From Endozoicomonas sp. ISHI1 (GTDB taxonomy: Bacteria; Pseudomonadota; Gammaproteobacteria; Pseudomonadales; Endozoicomonadaceae): a stretch of DNA of 64,000 nucleotides. Below, in pieces: positions 7,860 through 17,804 of this stretch; within the stretch, counting starts at the first letter, position 1; every line of letters begins with the position of its first letter. The translations under genes and the position numbers were made by a program. The notes under the pieces are model-generated. The model saw nothing but the letters and a program-made list of their open reading frames with translations, made no database searches and had not been told where the DNA came from. The stretch covers positions 186,001 to 250,000 of the forward strand of contig NZ_JAGRPU010000001.1 in NCBI RefSeq assembly GCF_024606225.1, in the 5' to 3' direction.

Positions 7860-10121
7860 ATGAGTTACGGATTACCACCAGCCTGCGGTTCAACATCGCA
7901 ACCGTCACAACATCGCTTGCCTGATGCCAATCAGGGAACAACTTGTGAATCTGATTTAAACCCGGATGCGCTTCCGTTTGTTCCTCGTGGTTCGAGGAAC
8001 AAACGGTCTTCGAACACACCCACAGGTATTCGCCAACGGCGAACAGCCAGGCACAAGGCACATTCTTCTCAGAGGCCGCACCCGTCAAAGAAAAAGCAAT
8101 CGTCTGAAGCGGCAAGAGAAAAAATCGATGAAGCTTACAATTCACTGAAAAACCAACAGTTCAGCGATGCAGAAGAAAAATTCCAGGCCATCTTGCAAGA
8201 ATACCCGGACGAACTCAGCCGGGCTGACTATCAAAACTCAGTCCTGGGGCTGGCCAGATCGCTAAAAGAGCAAACCCCGGAAAAGCAGGAAAAAGCCCGT
8301 ACTCATTTGCAAAAACTCAGACTGAATGGACCATTGACTGCATTCGGGGCTTCCGTCATTCCTAACCTTGACCTGACCCTGAGCCGCTGTGAAGAGGCGC
8401 TTGGGTCACGCTCGGATGCTGAAAAACGACTTGTAAAACTGAGAAATATGAACCCCGATGCTGATGAAGAGATCCTTTGCCAGCATTCCCACAATTTCGA
8501 CGCTGATATTACCAATGCCCGTCTGTGGCAGTCGATGGAAAAACACCAGATGGCTGAAACACTCCTGGTGAATATGAAAAAAGAGCTGACCAGAATACTG
8601 CTGTCGAATCGATGCGCTGCCACTGCAAAAACACTGCATAAACAGCTCCAGATTGTCAATATTGCTCTGGTGAGACTCTTGCAGGAGCGAGGCTTATATG
8701 AATGGGCAGAAGATTTACTGCTGGATATGAGTGGCAAGCAAGCCAACTACAGTGAGGAGTTCCTTTGTCAACCCTGTGGAAATGATGAAATTGATCTGGC
8801 TCTGCTGCGACTCTGGGAGCTGATGTGTAAACATGAACGGGTTGGCAGACTGCTGCTGAATATGAGTGGCAAGCGCCTGGATGGCACTGAGGAAGACCTC
8901 TTCACTCCCTATGAAGACCGTGATATTGATCTGGCCCTGGCGCGACACTGGCATAGGATGGGCAAATATCAATGGGCTGAAAGACTGCTGCTGAACATGA
9001 GTGACAAGCACCTCTCTGACACTGAGGAAGACCTGTGCACGCCCTCTGGAGACCGTGAGATTGACCTGGCTCTGCTGCGAGTCTGGGAGCTGCAGGGCAA
9101 ATATAAACTCACGGAAAAATTGCTCTTGAACATGATTAACAAGCACCCCGACGACAGCGAGGACGACCTGTGCAGACCCTCTGAAGATTTTATGATTGAC
9201 CTGACTCTGGTAAGGCATTGGCAGATAGCGAGCAAATTTAAACGCTCTGAAAGACTGCTGCTGAACATGAGTGGCAAGGATCCCAATGCCTGTGCAGAAG
9301 ACCTGTGCCAACCTTGCGGGAATTTCGATATTGATCTGAACCAGGCACTCCTTTGGCAGGCAATGGGCAAGAGTCAATGGAGTGAAAGACTGCTTCTGAA
9401 CATGAGCGGCAAGCACCCCGAAGCCACTGAAGAATTTCTGTGCAAGCCCTATGGGCATCCTCTCATTGACCTGGCCATGGCGCGACTTTGGGAGTTAACG
9501 GGCAAATATAAACGGTGTGAAAGACTGTTGCTGAACATCATTGGCAAGCACCCCGATAACAATGAGGAAAACCTGTGCAAACCCAGCGGGACTCGCGATA
9601 TTGATCTGACTCTGGTTCGCCTCTGGCGGATGATGAATAAAAAAGAACGGTCTCTAAAACTGCTCCATCGTTGCTGTGATTTATACCACGCGAGTGAATG
9701 TGAATACACACTCCTGAGTATCTATGCCGGGACCACAAGATTTATGGAATTAATGAGCGGATGTCAGGAAAGTGCCAATACTTTACTGACATGCTCGATC
9801 CATTATTTCAGGCTGGCTACCGGGCAGATAACAGACAATGACCTTGAGTCAGGACGAAATAACCTTAAAAAAGCGCTTGAGTCTGTGGAATCGGCGCTGC
9901 AGAAATACCCCGCCACTGCAGGCGCTTATTCGCAAAAAGCGCACTGTCTCAGAATGCTAAGTTACAGTGAAGGTAACAGTGAAGACGTGTGGACTGAATG
10001 GTTCGACAAAGCCAAAGTTCTTGACCCCAGCCGGAAAGAGCGGTTTAAGGATAACGACGATTGGCGAATCACCGAAGCACTTGCTGTTAAAAAGCTTCAG
10101 GATATGGCACAGCAAACATAA
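7860..10121 (+). CDS. Tandem TPR-like 45-residue repeat protein (copy T5)
   Basis: This 753-residue copy has seven repeats; the start is ATG 7860 (MSYGLPPACGS) behind AAAGGAG. Its repeats are the most divergent of the array: repeat 2 has LFTPYEDRD in place of the usual LC.PCGN, repeat 3 has LCTPSGDRE and repeat 4 LCRPSEDF, so the cysteine pair is largely lost in its first half. The C-terminus carries a small duplication (SEGNSEDVW) not seen in other copies. There is no signal peptide or membrane segment. The divergence suggests it is older than T4, T7 and T8 or is under different selection. Confidence 0.88.
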   Translation: MSYGLPPACGSTSQPSQHRLPDANQGTTCESDLNPDALPFVPRGSRNKRSSNTPTGIRQRRTARHKAHSSQRPHPSKKKQSSEAAREKIDEAYNSLKNQQFSDAEEKFQAILQEYPDELSRADYQNSVLGLARSLKEQTPEKQEKARTHLQKLRLNGPLTAFGASVIPNLDLTLSRCEEALGSRSDAEKRLVKLRNMNPDADEEILCQHSHNFDADITNARLWQSMEKHQMAETLLVNMKKELTRILLSNRCAATAKTLHKQLQIVNIALVRLLQERGLYEWAEDLLLDMSGKQANYSEEFLCQPCGNDEIDLALLRLWELMCKHERVGRLLLNMSGKRLDGTEEDLFTPYEDRDIDLALARHWHRMGKYQWAERLLLNMSDKHLSDTEEDLCTPSGDREIDLALLRVWELQGKYKLTEKLLLNMINKHPDDSEDDLCRPSEDFMIDLTLVRHWQIASKFKRSERLLLNMSGKDPNACAEDLCQPCGNFDIDLNQALLWQAMGKSQWSERLLLNMSGKHPEATEEFLCKPYGHPLIDLAMARLWELTGKYKRCERLLLNIIGKHPDNNEENLCKPSGTRDIDLTLVRLWRMMNKKERSLKLLHRCCDLYHASECEYTLLSIYAGTTRFMELMSGCQESANTLLTCSIHYFRLATGQITDNDLESGRNNLKKALESVESALQKYPATAGAYSQKAHCLRMLSYSEGNSEDVWTEWFDKAKVLDPSRKERFKDNDDWRITEALAVKKLQDMAQQT

Positions 10122-10210
10122 ACCTGTCTACGGCTCAGGGAATTAAGACGCTTCCATGAACTTCTACCTCCGTTTGCTGTCTCAAGAGCTTAAAGGGAGG
10201 TTACTTCGCC

Positions 10211-12865
10211 ATCAGTTACGGATTACCACCAGCCTATGGTTCAACATCGCAACCGTCACAAAATCACCTGCCTGATTCCGATCAGGACGCTCATCAGGAC
10301 ACAAAGCCTGCATCCGATTTAAACCCGAATGCGCAACCGTTTGTTCCTCGTGGTCCCTGGTCGAACACGCGCACGGATATTCGCCGTCGGCGAACCACCG
10401 GGCACAGCAAACCTTCTGTTCAGAGGTCACACCAGTCAACCAGAAAGAAATCGCCTGAACCGGCTGAAAGAAAAATCCGTGAAGCCTATATAGCACTGAA
10501 AAACCAGCATTTCAGCTACGCAGAAGCCACATTCAAGGCTGTCTTGGAAGAATACCGGGTCCAACTCAGCGACGCCGACGAACAAAGCTCAGTCATGGGA
10601 CTGGCAAGATCGTTGAAAGAGCAAAACCGGGAAAAACTGAAAGAAGCCTTTGATCTTCTGGAAGCATTCAGATCGAAAGGATCATTGACTCCATTAGGGG
10701 CTTCCACCATTCACAACCTTGACCTGACCCTGAGCCGCTGTGAACAGGCACTTGGGTTATTCTCGAAAGCTGAAGAACGACTGATAAGACTGAGAAATAT
10801 AGACCCCGATGCCGATGAAGAAATCCTTTGCAAGAAATCTCACAATTTTGACGCTGATGTTACCAATGCCCGACTGTGGCAGTTTATGAAAAAACACCAG
10901 ATGACTGAAACACTGCTGGTGAACGTGAGAAAAGAGCTGACCAGAAAGCTGCTATCGAATCGAAAAACTGCCACTGCGGAAACCCTTCATAAACATCTCC
11001 ATATCGTCAATATTGCCCTGGCGCGACACTTACAGGAGAGAGGCCTGTATGAATGGGCTGAAAAGTTGCTGCTGGAGATGATTGGCAAGCGACCCAATAA
11101 CGGCGAGGCGTTCCTTTGTGAGGCCTGTGGGGATAATGAAATTGATCTGGCCCTGGCACGACTCTGGCAGTTGATGGGAAAGACTGAACGGGCTGAAAAA
11201 CTGCTGTTGAACAGGAGTGGCAAGCCCCCCAATGCCAGTGAAGACATTCTATGCACTCACTCTGGAAATCGTGAAATTGACCTGGCCCTGGTGCGACTCT
11301 GGCAGACAAAAGGCAAACACGAATGGTCTGAAAAATTGCTGCTGAACATGAGTCGCAAGCACCCTGATGCCAGTGCCGAAATGCTGTGCAAGCCTTTTGG
11401 GCATTACGTTATTGATCTGACTTTGGCGCGGCATTGGGCGATCATGGGCAAGCATCAGCTGGCTGAAGGATTGCTACTGAACATGAGTGGCAAACACCTC
11501 GGTGACCGTGTTGAAAGGCTTTGCAGGGTCAGTGGAAACCGTGAGATTGACCTGAGCCTGGCCCTGGTCTGGCAAGTTACGGAAAAGCTGGAACTTTCTG
11601 GAAAGATGCTGCTGAACCTGAGCGGCAAGCACCCTGGTAACAGTGAAGAAATCCTGTGTCAGCCCTGTGGAAATTATGAAATTGATTTGGCCCTGGTTCG
11701 ATACTGGGGGCGAGTAGGCCAATATAACAGGGCTGAAAATCTACTGCTGAACATGATGGGCAAAAAACCCAATCAAAATAAAGAAATCCTGTGTCAACCC
11801 TGTGGAGATCATGTCCTGGATCTGGCTCTGGCCCGACTCTGGGAGACGATGGGCAACTATGAATGGGCTGAAAGACTGCTGCTGAACATGAGTCACAAGC
11901 ACCCCAATGACAATGAAGAACGCCTGTGCAAGCCTTGTGGAAAGCAAGAGATTGATCTGGCACTGGCAAGAAATTGGGAGATGCAGCACAAATATACACT
12001 GACTGAAAGGTTGCTGTTGAACATGGCCGGCAAGTCTCTCTTCGCCGGAGAGGAAGCGCTGTGCAAACCCACCGGAAATCTCAACATTGATCTGACTCTG
12101 GTGAAATTTTGGGAGCTAACGGGCGACCATAAACGGACTGAAAAACTACTGCTGAACATGAGTGGCAAGCATCCCAAAGCCACTGAAGAATTACTGTGCA
12201 AACCCTGTGGGCGTCCTCTGATTGACCTGGCCCTGGCACGAATCTGGGAGGTAATAGGCAAACATACACGGTCTGAAAAACTGTTGCTGAACATGAGTGA
12301 CAAGCACCCCGATGACACTGAGGAAGACCTGTACAGACCCAGCGGAAATCACGATCTTGATCTGGCCCTGGTCCGCCTCTGGCAGGTGATGAATAAAAAT
12401 GAACGGGCTCAAAGACTGATTCATCGCTGCTGTGATTTATACCATACCGGTGAATTTGAATTGGTACTTCTGTACTCACACACCGGGGAAGCAAAATTTA
12501 TGGAACTGATTACCGGGTATCAGGAAAGTGCCAATACTCTGCTGTCAACCTCGGTTCATTATTTCAGACTGGCTGCTCAGCAGATAGCAGACAATGACCC
12601 TGAGTCAGGACAAGATAACCTTAAAAAAGCGCTGGAGTACGTGGAATCCGCACTGGAAAAATACCCCCCGAGTGCAGGCGCTTATTCGCAAAAAGCGCAC
12701 TGTCTCAGAATGATGCGTTACCCTGAAGACGAATGGCAGAAATGGTTCAGAAAAGCCGACACCCTTGACCCCAGCCGGGGAGGAAAGTTTAAAGCTAACG
12801 ACGTTTGGCGACTCACCGAAGCTCGAGCAGTTGAAAAGGTGAAGCATCAGGCAAGGCTAACATAA
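10211..12865 (+). pseudogene. TPR-like repeat gene with lost start codon (copy T6)
   Basis: The frame is open from 10211 to TAA 12863-12865 (884 codons, ten repeats, the longest copy), and the Shine-Dalgarno site AAAGGGAGG (10192-10200) is intact. At the position where every other copy has ATG, this copy has ATC (10211-10213). No in-frame ATG, GTG or TTG exists between the upstream in-frame stop TGA (10157-10159) and 10211; ATG 10156 is out of frame. The next candidate, TTG 10544, has no Shine-Dalgarno site and would drop the N-terminus. Either the gene is silent, with the body not yet decayed, or it uses a rare AUC start. A recent loss or a sequencing error is possible. Subfamily partner: T3. 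Confidence 0.75.
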
Positions 12866-13000
12866 GCGCCTTCGGCGAAAATAAGAGTCTGGCCAATGAG
12901 CCAACAATATTGAATTTCAGAGGGTCAGGTAATTAAGGCGCTTGGGTGAACTCTTATGTACGTTTGCTGTCTTAAGAGCACAAAGAGAGGTTACTTTGCC

Positions 13001-15274
13001 ATGAGTTACGGATTACCACCAGCCTGCGGTTCAACATCGCAACCGTCACAACATCGCTTGCCTGAACTTAATCAGGAAAAACATCAGGACACTGCGTCTG
13101 CATCTAAACTCAACCCGTATGCGCTACCCTTTGTTCCTCGTGGTTTGAAGAACGATCGGTCTTCGGCTATGTCTTCAGCTATGCCCCCAGCTATTCGCCA
13201 ACGGCAAACCACTGAGCACAAGGCCCCCTCTTCTCAAAGGCCGCAACCGTCAAGGAACAAGCAATCGCCTGAAGCGGCAAGAGAAAAAATCAATGAAGCT
13301 TACAAAGCACTGAAAAAGAAACAGTTCAGCGATGCAGAAGAAAAATTCCAGGCCGTCATAGATGAATTCGGGAGCCAACTCAACCAGACCGACTATCAAA
13401 GATCAGTCTTTGGGTTGGCAAAATCGCTGAAAGAGCAAACCCCTGAAAAGCAGAAAAAAGCCTGTTCTCATCTGGAAGAACTCAGGTCGGAAGGACGATT
13501 GACTAAACTCGGGGCTTCCACCATTCCTTACCTTGACCTGAACCTGAGCCGCTGTGAAGAAGCACTTGGATTGCTTTCAAAGGCTGAAACACGACTGTTA
13601 AAACTGAGAAACATAAATCCCGGTACTGATGAAGAGATTCTTTGCCAGCATTCCCGCAGTTTCGACGCTGATATTACCATTGCCCGACTATGGCAGTTGA
13701 TGGAAAAACACCAGATGTCGGAAACACTCCTGGTGAACTTGAAAACAGAGCTGAACAGAAGGCTGCTATCGAATCCTGGCACTGCCACTGCGAAAACCCT
13801 CCATAAATATCTCCATATCGTCAATATTGCCCTGGTGCGACTCTTACAGGAGAGAGGCCTGTATGAATGGGCTGAAAAGTTGCTGTTAGACATCAGTAAT
13901 AAGCGATCCAATGATGACGAGGCGTTCCTTTGTAAGGCCAGTGGAGATAATGGAATTGATCTGGCCCTGGCAAGACTCTGGCAGTTGATGGGAAAGAATG
14001 AACAGGCTGAAAAACTGCTGTTAAACATGAGTGGCAAGCCCCCCAATGCCAGTGAAGAGATTCTTTGCAGGCCTTTCAGGAATCGTGACATTGATCTGAC
14101 TTTGATGCGGCATTGGGAGGTCATGGACAAATATCACCTGGCTGAAAAACTGCTGCTGAACATGATTGGCAAGCAGCCCGGCCTCAATGAAGCCATCTTG
14201 TGTCAGTCCTGTGGAAATTTTGAATTGGACCTGATTCTGGCACGACTCTGGTACTCGATGAAGAAATATGAATGGGCTGAAAGACTACTGCTGGACATGT
14301 GTGACAAACGCCCCAATGACAATGAGGAGCGCCTGTGCAAGTCATGCGGAAATAAGGAGATTGACCTGGCTCTGGTAAGAAATTGGGAGGTACTGGGTAA
14401 ATATGAATGGGCTGAAAGATTGCTGTTGGACATGGCTGGCAAATCGCCCTTCGCCAGTGAGGAAGCGCTGTGCAAACCCTCTGGAAATATTAGCTTCGAT
14501 CTCACTCTGGTGAAATTTTGGGAGAGAACGGGCGACTATAAACGGCCTGAAAAACTGCTGCTGAACATGAGTGACAAGCACCCCGATGACACTGAGGAAA
14601 ACCTGTGCAAGGCCTGCGGGCATACTCTGATTGACCTGGCCCTGACGAGAATCTGGGGGGCAATGGGCGAACATACACGGTCTGAAAAACTGTTGCTGGA
14701 CATGAGTGGCAAGCAACCCGATGACTCAGAGGAAGACCTGTGCAGGCCCAGCGGAAATCACGATCTTGATCTGGCACTGGTACTCCTCTGGCAGCTGATG
14801 GATAAAAATGAACGGGCTCAAAGACTGATTCATCGTTGCTCTGATTTATACCATACCAGTGAATGTGAATTTGCACTGCTGACCTCATACACCGGGGAAG
14901 CAAAATTTATGGAACTGATTACCGGGTATCAGGAAAGTGCCAATACTCTGGTGTCAACCTCGGTCCATTATTTCAGACTGGCTGCTCAGCAGATAACAGA
15001 CAATGACCCAGAGTCAGGACAAGATAACCTTAAAAAAGCGCTGGAGTACGTGGAATCTGCACTGGAGAAATACCCCCCGAGTGCAGGCGCTTATTCGCAA
15101 AAAGCGCACTGTCTCAGAATGATGCGTTACCCTGAAGATGAATGGCAGGAATGGTTCAGAAAAGCCGACACCCTTGACCCCAGCCGGGGAGAAAAGTTTA
15201 AAGCTAACGACGTTTGGCGAATCATCGAAGCTCAAGCGGTTGAAAAGGTGAAGCATCAGGCACGGCGAACCTAA
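13001..15274 (+). CDS. Tandem TPR-like 45-residue repeat protein (copy T7)
   Basis: This 757-residue copy has seven repeats; the start is ATG 13001 (MSYGLPPACGS) after AGAGAGG. It is close to T4 and T8 along the whole length, including the KLNPYALPFVPRGLKNDRSS segment and the ISNKRSNDDEAF first repeat also found in T4. The N-terminal 100 residues are polar and probably disordered. The C-terminus (ALEYVESALEKYPPSAGAYS, then ADTLDPSRGEKFKANDVWR) is the shared TPR-like module. The upstream frame extends to ATG 12956 without a stop but also without a Shine-Dalgarno site. Confidence 0.88.
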   Translation: MSYGLPPACGSTSQPSQHRLPELNQEKHQDTASASKLNPYALPFVPRGLKNDRSSAMSSAMPPAIRQRQTTEHKAPSSQRPQPSRNKQSPEAAREKINEAYKALKKKQFSDAEEKFQAVIDEFGSQLNQTDYQRSVFGLAKSLKEQTPEKQKKACSHLEELRSEGRLTKLGASTIPYLDLNLSRCEEALGLLSKAETRLLKLRNINPGTDEEILCQHSRSFDADITIARLWQLMEKHQMSETLLVNLKTELNRRLLSNPGTATAKTLHKYLHIVNIALVRLLQERGLYEWAEKLLLDISNKRSNDDEAFLCKASGDNGIDLALARLWQLMGKNEQAEKLLLNMSGKPPNASEEILCRPFRNRDIDLTLMRHWEVMDKYHLAEKLLLNMIGKQPGLNEAILCQSCGNFELDLILARLWYSMKKYEWAERLLLDMCDKRPNDNEERLCKSCGNKEIDLALVRNWEVLGKYEWAERLLLDMAGKSPFASEEALCKPSGNISFDLTLVKFWERTGDYKRPEKLLLNMSDKHPDDTEENLCKACGHTLIDLALTRIWGAMGEHTRSEKLLLDMSGKQPDDSEEDLCRPSGNHDLDLALVLLWQLMDKNERAQRLIHRCSDLYHTSECEFALLTSYTGEAKFMELITGYQESANTLVSTSVHYFRLAAQQITDNDPESGQDNLKKALEYVESALEKYPPSAGAYSQKAHCLRMMRYPEDEWQEWFRKADTLDPSRGEKFKANDVWRIIEAQAVEKVKHQARRT

Positions 15275-15390
15275 GCACCTGGCCAATGAGCCAGCAATAT
15301 TGAATTCCAAAGGGTCAGGTCATTAAGGCGCTTGGGTGAACTCTTATGCACTTTTGTTGTCTTAAGAGCACAAAGAGAGGTTACTTTGCC

Positions 15391-17703
15391 ATGAGTTACG
15401 GATTACCACCAGCCTACGGTTCAACATCGCAACCATCACAACATCGCTTGCCTGAACCTAATCAGGAAACACATCAGGACACTCGTCAGGACACGGCGTC
15501 TGCATCTAAACTCAACCCGTATGCGCTACCCTTTGTTCCTCGTGGTTTGAAGAACGATCGGTCTTCGGCCAGGTCTTCAGCTATGTCTTCAGCTATGCCC
15601 CCAGCTATTCGCCAACGGCAAACCACTGAGCACAAGGCACCCTCTTCTCAAAGGCCGCACCTGCCAAGGAACAAGCAATCGCCCAAAGAGGCAAGAGAAA
15701 ACATCAGCCAAGCTTACACAGCACTGAAAAAGCGAAATTTCAGCGATGCAGAAAAAAAATTCAAGGCCGTCATAGATGAATTCGAGAGCCAACTCAGCCA
15801 GGCCGACTACCAAAGCTCAGTCGTAGGGTTGGCAAAATCGCTGAAAGAGCAAACCCCGGAAAAGCAGAAAAAAGCCTGTTCTCATCTGGAAGAACTCAGG
15901 TCGAAAGGACGATTGACTAAACTCGGGGCTTCCACCATTCCTTACCTTGACCTGGTCCTGAGCCGCTGTGAAGAAGCACTTGGATTGCTTTCAAAGGCTG
16001 AAACACGGCTGTTAAAACTGAGAAACATAAATCCCGATGCTGATGAAGGGATTCTTTGCCAGCATTCCCGCAGTTTCGACGCTGATATTAACATTGCCCG
16101 ACTGTGGCAGTTGATGGAAAAACACCAGATGTCGGAAACACTCCTGGTGAACTTGAAAACAGAACTGACCAGAAAGCTGCTATCAAATCGAAGCACTGCC
16201 ACTGCGGAAACCCTCCATAGACATCTCCATATCGTCAATATTGCCCTGGTGCGACTCTTACAGGAGAGAGGCCTGTATGAATGGGCTGAAAAGTTGCTGT
16301 TAGACATCAGTGGCAAGCAATCCAATAACGACGAGGCGTTCCTTTGTAAGGCCTGTGGAGATAATGGAATTGATCTGGCCCTGGCAAGACTCTGGCAGTT
16401 GATGGGAAAGAATGAACAGGCTGAAAAACTGCTGTTGAACATGAGTGGCAAGCACCCCAATGCCAGTGAAGAGATTCTTTGCAGGCCGTTTAGGAATCGT
16501 GAAATTGATCTGACTTTGGTGCGGCATTGGGAGGTCATGGACAAATATCACCTGGCTGAAAAACTGCTGCTGAGCATGATTGGCAAGCATCCCGGCCTCA
16601 ATGAAGCCATCTTGTGTCAGTCCTGTGGAAATTTTGAATTGGACGTAATTCTGGCACGACTCTGGCATGCGATAGAAAAATATGAATGGGCTGAAAAACT
16701 GCTGCTGGACATGTCTGGCAAAAGCCCCAATGACAATGAGGAAAGCTTGTGCAAGTCATGCGGGAATAAGGATATTGACCTGGCTCTGCTAAGAAATTGG
16801 GGGATACAGGGAAAAGATGAATGGGCTGAAAGATTGCTGTTGGACATGGCTGGCAAATCACCCTTCGCCAGTGAGGAAGCGCTGTGCAAACCCTGTGGAG
16901 ATTTTACCATCGACCTGACTCTGGTGAGATTTTGGGAGAGAACGGGCGACTATAAACGGCCTGAAAAACTGCTGCTGAACATGAGTGACAAGCACCCCGA
17001 TGACACTGAGGAAGACCTGTGCAAGGCCTGCGGGCATCCTCTGGTTGACCTGGCCCTGGAGCGAATCTGGGAGGCCATGGGCGAATATACACGGTCTGAA
17101 AAACTGTTGCTGAACGTCAGTGGCAAGCAACCCGATGACTCTGAGGAAGACCTGTGCACGCCCAGCGGAAATCACGATCTTGATCTGGCCCTGGTATGCC
17201 TCTGGCAGGTGATGGATAAAAATGAACGGGCTCAAAGACTGATTCATCGTTGCTCTGATTTATACCATACCAATGAATGTAAGTTGGCACTGTTGTCCTC
17301 ATACATCGGGGAAGCAAAATTTATGGAACTGATTACCGGGTATCAGGAAAGTGCCAATACTCTGCTATCAACCTCGGTCCATTATTTCAAACTGGCTGTC
17401 CGACAGATAAAAAACAATGACCCTGAGTCAGGACAAGATAACCTTAAAAAAGCGCTTGAGTGCGTAGAATCCGCACTGGATAAATACCCCCCGAGTGCAG
17501 GCGCTTGTTCGCAAAAAGCGCACTGTCTCAGAATGATGCATTACCCTGAAGACGAATGGCAGGAATGGTTCAGAAAAGCCCGCACCCTTGACCCCAGCCG
17601 GGGAGAAAAGTTTAAAGCTAACGACGTTTGGCGAATCACCGAAGCTCGAGCGTTTGAAAAGGTGAAGAATCAGACACGGCGAACATCAGTACCTGGCCAA
17701 TGA
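15391..17703 (+). CDS. Tandem TPR-like 45-residue repeat protein (copy T8)
   Basis: This 770-residue copy has seven repeats; the start is ATG 15391. It is the closest relative of T7. Two small oddities are visible. The N-terminus has an extra RSSAMSSAM unit produced by a short DNA duplication. The usual TAA after the RRT end is changed to TCA, so the frame runs on to TGA 17701-17703, inside the conserved spacer, adding SVPGQ. The tail extension is probably neutral. Domain layout as in T4 and T7; function unknown. Confidence 0.88.
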   Translation: MSYGLPPAYGSTSQPSQHRLPEPNQETHQDTRQDTASASKLNPYALPFVPRGLKNDRSSARSSAMSSAMPPAIRQRQTTEHKAPSSQRPHLPRNKQSPKEARENISQAYTALKKRNFSDAEKKFKAVIDEFESQLSQADYQSSVVGLAKSLKEQTPEKQKKACSHLEELRSKGRLTKLGASTIPYLDLVLSRCEEALGLLSKAETRLLKLRNINPDADEGILCQHSRSFDADINIARLWQLMEKHQMSETLLVNLKTELTRKLLSNRSTATAETLHRHLHIVNIALVRLLQERGLYEWAEKLLLDISGKQSNNDEAFLCKACGDNGIDLALARLWQLMGKNEQAEKLLLNMSGKHPNASEEILCRPFRNREIDLTLVRHWEVMDKYHLAEKLLLSMIGKHPGLNEAILCQSCGNFELDVILARLWHAIEKYEWAEKLLLDMSGKSPNDNEESLCKSCGNKDIDLALLRNWGIQGKDEWAERLLLDMAGKSPFASEEALCKPCGDFTIDLTLVRFWERTGDYKRPEKLLLNMSDKHPDDTEEDLCKACGHPLVDLALERIWEAMGEYTRSEKLLLNVSGKQPDDSEEDLCTPSGNHDLDLALVCLWQVMDKNERAQRLIHRCSDLYHTNECKLALLSSYIGEAKFMELITGYQESANTLLSTSVHYFKLAVRQIKNNDPESGQDNLKKALECVESALDKYPPSAGACSQKAHCLRMMHYPEDEWQEWFRKARTLDPSRGEKFKANDVWRITEARAFEKVKNQTRRTSVPGQ

Positions 17704-17804
17704 GCCAGCAATATTGAATTCCAAAGGGTCAGGTCATTAAGGCGCTTGGGTGAACTCTTATGCACTTTTGTTGTCTTAAGAGCATAAAGGGAGGTTATTT
17801 TTCC

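Noticed and set aside
8715-9458. Long antisense frames (up to 247 codons) opposite the TPR-like genes, many of similar sequence
   Set aside because: They recur because the 135-bp unit is repeated and its antisense frames lack stops. They have no consistent start or ribosome-binding site, and their similarity is explained by the sense repeats.
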